Below the pieces are notes generated by a model. That model worked only from the letters and a program-made list of their open reading frames with translations. It had not been told where the DNA came from and searched no databases. This document shows, one piece after another, positions 59,115 to 64,000 of a stretch of DNA of 64,000 nucleotides. Made by a program: the position numbers and the translations under genes. The DNA comes from Microbacterium sp. SMR1 (lineage in GTDB: Bacteria; Actinomycetota; Actinomycetes; Actinomycetales; Microbacteriaceae): positions 1-64,000 of the forward strand of contig NZ_QMBN01000004.1 in assembly GCF_003289625.1 (NCBI RefSeq). Reading direction: 5' to 3'. Every line of letters begins with the position of its first letter. Position 1 is the first letter of the stretch.

Positions 59115-59522
59115 TCAGCCGCCGGCGACGACGTCCATGCCCGGGCCATCTGCCGGACGCGGCACGAAGCCGTGGCGCTCGTAGAAGGCGGCGCGGCCAC
59201 GCGCGGCGAAGAGCTGGATGTCGTCGACGCCGCGCCGCCGTGATTCATCGACCAGCATGCGCAGGATTTCGCTCCCGATGCCGCCGCCCCGCGCCGATTC
59301 CGCGACGATCATCTCGGTGACGAACGCGTGCAGCGCACCGTCGCTGATGAGGCGCCCGATGCCGACGAGCCTGCCGTCGTCGTCACGCGCCGAGCACACG
59401 ACCCAGCTGCCCGCGAGGGCCCGTTCGAAGGCCTCGGGTGACCACTCGGCCCAGCCCGTCTCGGCGTAGAGCGCGGCGAACTCGGCGGCCGTGGGCGGCG
59501 TGAGGGAGTAGTGGACGGTCAC
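59115..59522 (-). CDS. GNAT-family N-acetyltransferase
   Basis: 135 residues. The acetyl-CoA motif is MIVAESARGGGIGSEILRMLVDESRRRG (R/Q-x-x-G-x-G/A in variant form: ARGGGIG), followed by DIQLFAARGRAAFYERHGFVPRP, the usual GNAT end. Substrate unknown. Overlaps the start of its upstream neighbour (4 nt), in a three-gene leftward unit. Confidence 0.88.
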   Translation of the reverse strand: MTVHYSLTPPTAAEFAALYAETGWAEWSPEAFERALAGSWVVCSARDDDGRLVGIGRLISDGALHAFVTEMIVAESARGGGIGSEILRMLVDESRRRGVDDIQLFAARGRAAFYERHGFVPRPADGPGMDVVAGG

Positions 59523-60082
59523 GCTGCACCTCCGAGGAGCGTGTGCCGCCAGGTCGCCCCGTCGCGTTCGTAGACGACGCGGGTGTGGCGACGGTCGAGC
59601 GATCCCTGCCAGAACTCCACGCGGGTCGCCTCGACGCGCCAGAGCGCCCAGTCGCCTTCCGCGACGCCCCGGCGTGCCGCCTCCGACCGTGCCGCGAGGT
59701 CGGCTGCGGTGTCGTCCGCGCTCGCCTCACAGACCGACCCGCGCACGCGCACCGCCCGCATGACCGGCTGCCACCAGAAGGCGAGGGCTGCTGCGGGCTG
59801 CGCTGCGAGCTGCCCGCCCTTCGCGGACGACCGTGTGCTCGCGAACGCCCAGCCGCGGTCCTCGACGTCTTTGACGATCAGCGTCCGCGCATCGGGGATG
59901 CCGTCGGCGTCGACCGTCGCGAGGGTCGCGGAGTGGGGCTCGGCGACACCCGCGGCGGCTGCCTGGCGGATCCACTCCTCGAACAGCGTCACCGGCGATG
60001 CGGGGAGCCGGTCGGTGTCGAACACCGGAGGTGTGCCCGTCAGCGAGGGCTGCGAGCGCAGCCACTCCCGCAACGCGCTCAT
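59519..60082 (-). CDS. pyridoxamine 5'-phosphate oxidase-family protein
   Basis: 187 residues from ATG at 60082. FMN-binding PNPOx fold: ATLATVDADGIPDARTLIVKDVEDRGWAFAST (35-75 region), ALAFWWQPVMRAVRVRGSV, and the C-terminal dimerisation part ATRVEFWQGSLDRRHTRVVYERD that is typical of PdxH. Shorter than canonical PdxH (about 215). It may oxidise pyridoxamine phosphate or act in another flavin-dependent reaction. Overlaps the CatA-like gene by ATGA. Confidence 0.8.
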   Translation of the reverse strand: MSALREWLRSQPSLTGTPPVFDTDRLPASPVTLFEEWIRQAAAAGVAEPHSATLATVDADGIPDARTLIVKDVEDRGWAFASTRSSAKGGQLAAQPAAALAFWWQPVMRAVRVRGSVCEASADDTAADLAARSEAARRGVAEGDWALWRVEATRVEFWQGSLDRRHTRVVYERDGATWRHTLLGGAA

Positions 60083-60735
60083 GCCGCGAGCCACGCGACG
60101 TCGGCGAAGAGCTCGCGCAGGTCGTTGACGAGCCGAGCGGTGTGGAAGCCGTCGGCCGCGGCGTGGTGCACCTGCACGGCCACGGGCAGCAGCGTCCGCC
60201 CCTCGCGCTCGCTGTAGCGGCCGAGCGTGAAGATCGGAGCGAGGTGGCCCCCGCCGCCGTCGACATTCAGGTTGAACCCGGTGAAGTCCGTCCACGGCAG
60301 GCTCGACACGTCGAAGCTGTTCGCCGGCGGCGGACCCTGCGGGAAGAGCTCGGTGCTGCCGGCATGGTCGGCGATGACCCGGGCCGCGGCGTCGTGGAAG
60401 GCGGCGAAGTCGCGGTCGAAGGCCACCGAGACGCTCGAGAACGTCTCGGTCTCGGGGTGGAAGACCGTGAACGACGGGTGGACCTCCGGCCAGACCGCCG
60501 GCTCGTCGTCGCCGGTGAGCGTGATGCGGAACTCCGGGTGACGGTTGACGATCGACGCGATCGCCCAGATCTGCGCGATGTAGGTGCGGCGCCCGGAGGC
60601 GCGCACCGCCCCGACGAAGTCCGTCACGTCGATCTCGACCGTCATCGAGTAGGTGCAGCGAACGGTGCGGAGGTAGTGCTCGAAATGCCGCCGACGCGGC
60701 CAGGTGTCGAGGTCGATGGGGATGGCGTCGTCCAT
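60079..60735 (-). CDS. CatA-like acetyltransferase (type A chloramphenicol acetyltransferase family)
   Basis: 218 residues from ATG at 60735 with GGAGG upstream. CAT fold with catalytic His191 in VQVHHAAADGFHTARL and start FEHYLRTVRCTYSMTVEIDVT. Length and motif match type A CAT, but such homologues in soil actinobacteria often have other acyl acceptors, so resistance to chloramphenicol cannot be assumed. First gene of the leftward trio. Confidence 0.82.
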   Translation of the reverse strand: MDDAIPIDLDTWPRRRHFEHYLRTVRCTYSMTVEIDVTDFVGAVRASGRRTYIAQIWAIASIVNRHPEFRITLTGDDEPAVWPEVHPSFTVFHPETETFSSVSVAFDRDFAAFHDAAARVIADHAGSTELFPQGPPPANSFDVSSLPWTDFTGFNLNVDGGGGHLAPIFTLGRYSEREGRTLLPVAVQVHHAAADGFHTARLVNDLRELFADVAWLAA

Positions 60736-60792
60736 GACCTCATCCTCCCAAAGTGGCCTGTCGCGGCACAGATGCGGGAGAGTAGAGGCATC

Positions 60793-61194
60793 ATGACCGA
60801 CACCACGCCCTCCGTCCTCTTCGTCTGCGTGCACAACGCCGGTCGCTCGCAGATGGCCGCGGGGTTCCTCCGCGACATCGCGGGCGATCGCATCGAGGTC
60901 CGCTCGGCCGGGTCCCTGCCCGCCGATCGGATCAACCCTGTCGCGGTCGAGGCGATGGCCGAGCTCGGCATCGACATCACCGCCGAGCAGCCGAAGGTCC
61001 TCACGACAGAAGCTGTGCAGGCGTCCGACGTCGTCATCACGATGGGATGCGGGGATGCCTGCCCGTTCTTCCCCGGCAAGCGCTACGAGGACTGGAAGCT
61101 CGACGATCCCGCAGGGCAGGGCATCGAAGCCGTCCGCCCCATCCGCGACGACATCCGCGAGCGCATCCGCCAGCTGGTCGACGAGCTCATCTGA
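60793..61194 (+). CDS. arsC: arsenate reductase (low-molecular-weight phosphatase type)
   Basis: 133 residues from ATG at 60793. P-loop VLFVCVHNAGRSQMAAGFL with nucleophile Cys12, and MGCGDACPFFPGKRYEDWKLDDPAG, which is characteristic of actinobacterial (mycothiol/mycoredoxin-linked) ArsC. Reduces arsenate to arsenite. No arsR or efflux gene lies nearby, so it is an isolated copy. Convergent with the lipoprotein gene at 61290. Confidence 0.9.
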   Translation: MTDTTPSVLFVCVHNAGRSQMAAGFLRDIAGDRIEVRSAGSLPADRINPVAVEAMAELGIDITAEQPKVLTTEAVQASDVVITMGCGDACPFFPGKRYEDWKLDDPAGQGIEAVRPIRDDIRERIRQLVDELI

Positions 61195-61215
61195 CGACAC
61201 GTCGGCCCCGAACGA

Positions 61216-61255
61216 CGATCGCCCGCCAGGGACGGATGTCCACAGCGGGCGATCG
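61216..61255. terminator. bidirectional hairpin between arsC and the lipoprotein gene
   Basis: Perfect 11-bp stem CGATCGCCCGC / GCGGGCGATCG with an 18-nt loop, centred between the two convergent stops. Confidence 0.75.
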
Positions 61256-61289
61256 CGCCGGTCGCCTCGAGGGCGATGGCGGAAAAGCG

Positions 61290-61805
61290 TCAGCGCGCGG
61301 CGCCGGCGAGGGTGCCGGTCACCTGGCCCTGCGGGTCGCCGATGAGGCAGAGGATCTCGCGGTCGCCGGCGTCCCAGCTGCCCTGGGTGGGGACGTAGTA
61401 GTTGTACCCGAGGACCGACTCCTCGTACGAGATGCCGACGAACGGCGCGAACGCGTCGTAGCAGACCTGCTCGGCTTCGGTCTGCGCCGCCTCGATGCCG
61501 GGGAACTCGTCGGCCTCGATGTCCTGCGCGTGGTAGGCCTCGAGGTCGTGGGCCTCGCCGCAGGGGACGGTCGGGGTCTCGGTGACCTCGGTGTCGGCCG
61601 TGCCCGAGTCGAGCATGCAGTCGCCCACGCGGATCGCGAAGACATCGGTGCTCTCGTTCGACTCGGCGATCGCGCCCGACTCGTCGCGGACGGGGGCGGC
61701 GGCTCCGCCACCGGTGAAGGCGTTGAGCGTGGAGCAACCGGTCGCGAGCAGAGCGACGGTCAGTGCGGCGGCGGGCAGGACGAGGAGTCGACGAGTAGCG
61801 TTCAC
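61290..61805 (-). CDS. septum-formation-family lipoprotein
   Basis: 171 residues from GTG at 61805; an upstream ATG would extend it with no signal-peptide benefit. Lipobox LATGC near residue 24. The exported part has VGDCMLDSG, VPCGEAHDLEAYHAQDI, VCYDAFAPFVG and ILCLIGDPQG, the cysteine layout of the Septum_form domain (PF13845). Role not defined; homologues are implicated near cell division only by name. Confidence 0.82.
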   Translation of the reverse strand: MNATRRLLVLPAAALTVALLATGCSTLNAFTGGGAAAPVRDESGAIAESNESTDVFAIRVGDCMLDSGTADTEVTETPTVPCGEAHDLEAYHAQDIEADEFPGIEAAQTEAEQVCYDAFAPFVGISYEESVLGYNYYVPTQGSWDAGDREILCLIGDPQGQVTGTLAGAAR

Positions 61806-61891
61806 GTCGAACGACTCTAGCCAGTTTCGGCTGTTTCTGGGAAACCCTGATGATTTTCCTGAGTGTTCATCCGGGGGATGCATGAAACGCT

Positions 61892-62275
61892 TCACGCCAC
61901 GCCGGGCACATCGCGGAGGGCCGTGTAGACCGGGATGCCGCGCTCTCGGGCGATCGCGACATCCTCATCCGCGCCGCGCGACTCTCCGGGCAGGCGGAGA
62001 ACCGCGTCGCAACGTTGCAGCAGGCGGCGAGCCACCGGATACATCACCTTCTCGGCCAGGGGGTCGGTGGGGCCCGAGGCTCCCGCGCTCGCGAGGACGG
62101 GCAGCGCGACCCACTCGCCGATCATCGGGATGTGTCCCGCCTCGAAGAGCGGCCATGCCGCCTCTTCGAGGCGGTCCAGGTTGCGCCGCATCAGGGCGGG
62201 ATCGCCGCCGGTGCCCGAGGCGTAGGGCCCGGCGATGAGGATCATGAGGGAATCGGTCGTGGCTTGTGCGGTCAT
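61892..62275 (-). CDS. DUF4406-type nucleoside 2-deoxyribosyltransferase-like protein
   Basis: 127 residues from ATG at 62275 (alternative at 62245, MILIAGPYASG). LIAGPYASGTGGDPALMRRNLDRLEEAAWPLFEAGHIPMIGEW is the nucleotide-handling loop, and RLLQRCDAVLRLPGESRGADEDVAIARERGIPVY matches DUF4406/deoxyribosyltransferase proteins. Substrate unknown. Divergent from the DeoR-type gene, with 45 bp between them. Confidence 0.8.
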   Translation of the reverse strand: MTAQATTDSLMILIAGPYASGTGGDPALMRRNLDRLEEAAWPLFEAGHIPMIGEWVALPVLASAGASGPTDPLAEKVMYPVARRLLQRCDAVLRLPGESRGADEDVAIARERGIPVYTALRDVPGVA

Positions 62276-62282
62276 GACTCGA

Positions 62283-62302
62283 TAGTATGCATAAACGTGC
62301 AC
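62283..62302. promoter_or_regulatory. short divergent promoter with small palindromes
   Basis: TAGTAT (62283-62288) can act as a -10 for the DeoR-type gene. TATGCATA (62286-62293) and GTGCAC (62297-62302) are two adjacent palindromes in the 45-bp divergent region, possible sites for the adjacent regulator. Confidence 0.35.
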
Positions 62303-62320
62303 AAATGTGAAGGAGTCGGA

Positions 62321-63076
62321 ATGCTTGCTGCATCACGAAAAGATCTGTTGCTCGCGCGCCTCCGTGCCGACGGGCGTGTCATCGCCAAGGAGCTCGCCGC
62401 TGAGCTAGGGGTCTCCGAAGACAGCATCCGCCGCGATCTTCGCGAGCTGGATGCCGCCGGCCTCGCCGTTCGCGTCTACGGGGGAGCGGTTCCGGCGTCG
62501 CCCGCCGTCGCCGACTATGCGACTCGTCAGGCGGTCGCGACCGAGAGCAAGCAGCGCATCGCACGCTTCGCCGCGAGCCTCATCGAACCGGGCAGCACCG
62601 TCATCGTCGACGGCGGCACGACCGCCCTCGCCACGGTGCGGGCGCTCGACCCGGCGCTGGCCTGCACCATCGTCACCCACAGTCCGACCGTGGCGGCGGC
62701 GCTCCTCGATTACGCAGCCGACGTCATCATCATCGGCGGGCGGCTGTTCAAGCATTCCGCGGTCGCGAGCGGCGCCGCGGCTGTCGAGGCCGCACGCATG
62801 GTGCGGGCCGACCGCTTCCTCCTCGGTGTCACCGGGATCCACGCCGACGCGGGCCTGACGACCGGCGACGCGGACGAAGCGGCGATGAAGCGCGTGCTCG
62901 CCGAACGCGCTGCCGAGACCTACGTCCTCGGCAGCGAGGAGAAGATCGGTGCGGTGTCGCCGTTCGCGGTGCTGCCGTTCGACGAGGTCACGGGGGTCAT
63001 CGTCGATCCCGCGGCTCCGGCCACCAGCCTGGAGGCCCTCGACCGCCGCGGCGTCCCGCTGCTCCGCGCCGGGTGA
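62321..63076 (+). CDS. DeoR/GlpR-family transcriptional regulator
   Basis: 251 residues from ATG at 62321 with AAGGAG. Winged helix RVIAKELAAELGVSEDSIRRDLRELDAAGLAVRVYGGAV, then the DeoR sensor domain with IVDGGTTALATVRAL, TIVTHSPTVAAALL and IIIGGRLFKHSAVASG. Sugar-phosphate ligand unknown; likely controls its divergent DUF4406 neighbour or itself. Different from the DeoR at 5236. Confidence 0.92.
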   Translation: MLAASRKDLLLARLRADGRVIAKELAAELGVSEDSIRRDLRELDAAGLAVRVYGGAVPASPAVADYATRQAVATESKQRIARFAASLIEPGSTVIVDGGTTALATVRALDPALACTIVTHSPTVAAALLDYAADVIIIGGRLFKHSAVASGAAAVEAARMVRADRFLLGVTGIHADAGLTTGDADEAAMKRVLAERAAETYVLGSEEKIGAVSPFAVLPFDEVTGVIVDPAAPATSLEALDRRGVPLLRAG

Positions 63077-63193
63077 CACGTTCCGGGTGACGCCCTCGCG
63101 GCTGCTCGCTAGGCTGAGCCCCATGCAATGCCGGTGAATTCGCTTCCGATCCCCATCCGCGCGTCGACGCCGACGCGATCGAAAGGTTCACTC

Positions 63194-64000
63194 ATGCACG
63201 CATACTCTTCCGCGCCCGTTCTGCCGCTCACCGGGAAGACCGCCCTGGTCACGGGCGTCTCACGCCGCCGGGGCATCGGCTTCGCCGTCGCCACGACTCT
63301 CGCCCGGCTCGGAGCGAGCGTCGTCGCCCACCACCACCGGCCCCACGACCTCGACCTGCCGTGGGGCGGCGACGACCTCGATGCCGTCCGGGCCGGTATC
63401 CGCTCCCACCTCGTGGGCGACGCGAGCTTCGCCGACATCGCCGGCGATCTGAGCGTCGCGACGGCGGCGGCCGACCTGGCCGATGAGGCGGCCGCGGTGA
63501 CGGGCGCGCTCGACATCCTCGTCTGCAACCATGCCAAGAGCGGCGACGACGGCAGCATCCTCGATATGACGCCCGAGCGTCTCGACGCGTTCTGGGACGT
63601 CAATACCCGCGCGACCCTCCTCCTCACCGCGGCCTTCGCCCGCCGCTTCACCGACGTCCCGTCGGCGCCGCGCCGGCCGGGCGACCGGATCTCGGGGTCG
63701 AAGCCCTACGACGCGCCCCGGGGGCACGTCGTGTGGATGACCTCGGGCCAGATCCACGGGCCGATGGTCGGCGAGGCGGCCTACGCGACCAGCAAAGCCG
63801 CCCTCGCGGGCGTGACCGGAACGGTCGCCGCGGAGCTGCTCGAGCTCGGCATCATCCTCAACACCGTGAACCCTGGACCGGTGAACACGGGCTACCTCGA
63901 CCCCGACACCACCGACCGCTCGCTCGACGGCCTCGACGACTGGCTGGCGACGACGGCGTTCGGACGCGTCGGTCGGCCCCAGGATCCCGCTGAGCTGATC
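63194..64000 (+). CDS. short-chain dehydrogenase/reductase, 3' end outside window
   Basis: 269 codons from ATG at 63194 to the window edge. Cofactor motif TALVTGVSRRRGIGFAVATTLARLG; LVCNHAKSGDDGS (NHA in place of NNAG); catalytic Ser in VVWMTSGQIHGPM and Tyr/Lys in AAYATSKAALAGV. The opening TGxxxRRGIG and inserted HHHRPHDLDLPWGGDDLD resemble a subgroup annotated as FabG-like oxidoreductases. GAAAGG ribosome site upstream. Substrate unknown. Confidence 0.85.
   Translation, partial: MHAYSSAPVLPLTGKTALVTGVSRRRGIGFAVATTLARLGASVVAHHHRPHDLDLPWGGDDLDAVRAGIRSHLVGDASFADIAGDLSVATAAADLADEAAAVTGALDILVCNHAKSGDDGSILDMTPERLDAFWDVNTRATLLLTAAFARRFTDVPSAPRRPGDRISGSKPYDAPRGHVVWMTSGQIHGPMVGEAAYATSKAALAGVTGTVAAELLELGIILNTVNPGPVNTGYLDPDTTDRSLDGLDDWLATTAFGRVGRPQDPAELI

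Noticed and set aside
60079-60735. Chloramphenicol resistance determinant
   Set aside because: Catalytic motif is present, but it sits in an ordinary operon with a flavin protein and a GNAT, without mobile signs; resistance not inferred.

Overview
The window is very GC-rich, gene-dense DNA with overlapping (ATGA/GTGA) start-stop junctions. An actinobacterium of the family Microbacteriaceae, probably Microbacterium, fits best. This is inferred from a DUF222/13E12 protein, cysteine-free L28/L33/S14 ribosomal proteins of the actinobacterial type, an Mrp antiporter operon, a DtxR-type iron box and mycothiol-type ArsC. No rRNA, tRNA, CRISPR array, insertion sequence or prophage was seen.

Layout. 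1-5.2 kb: partial DUF222 protein, an unusual superfamily 2 helicase with membrane-like segments, then rpmB-rpmG-rpsN. 5.2-11 kb: four-carbon acid-sugar catabolism (DeoR regulator, OtnC-like aldolase, OtnK-like kinase, divergent SAF-domain dehydrogenase and SLC13-type permease). 11-19.9 kb: small membrane protein plus esterase, HU, CopD/CtaG membrane protein, secreted-side hypothetical, Pif1-like helicase, heme oxygenase under an iron box with a DUF2470 gene, and a serine-hydrolase-like lipoprotein that has lost its catalytic motifs.

20.1-39.2 kb: one 16-gene run, the most striking part. It encodes a complete oligopeptide ABC importer, a proline iminopeptidase, an M24 Xaa-Pro peptidase, a GH127 beta-L-arabinofuranosidase and then the complete trans-4-hydroxyproline pathway: epimerase, three-part D-hydroxyproline dehydrogenase, pyrroline-4-hydroxy-2-carboxylate deaminase and alpha-ketoglutarate semialdehyde dehydrogenase, with a pyrroline-2-carboxylate reductase homologue and a GntR regulator. 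Read together it looks like a locus for eating arabinosylated, hydroxyproline-rich plant cell-wall glycopeptides (extensins). A 10-bp palindrome is shared by the operon promoter and a site just before the hydroxyproline genes.

39.3-44.8 kb: MurNAc(-GlcNAc) salvage (RpiR regulator, MurQ, EIIBC, MupG) and a phosphotransferase. 44.9-49.3 kb: sugar ABC importer with a divergent LacI regulator. 49.3-52.5 kb: VOC protein, DUF4232 membrane protein, sodium:alanine symporter. 52.6-59.0 kb: Mrp Na+/H+ antiporter operon (A-G) preceded by a compact structured RNA; the same RNA motif recurs in front of a gene of unknown function at the operon's end. 59.1-64 kb: GNAT, PdxH-like and CatA-like enzymes, ArsC, septum-formation-family lipoprotein, DUF4406 protein, second DeoR regulator and a partial short-chain dehydrogenase. 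Six copies of a ~65-bp palindromic repeat lie at gene ends between 39 and 59 kb.
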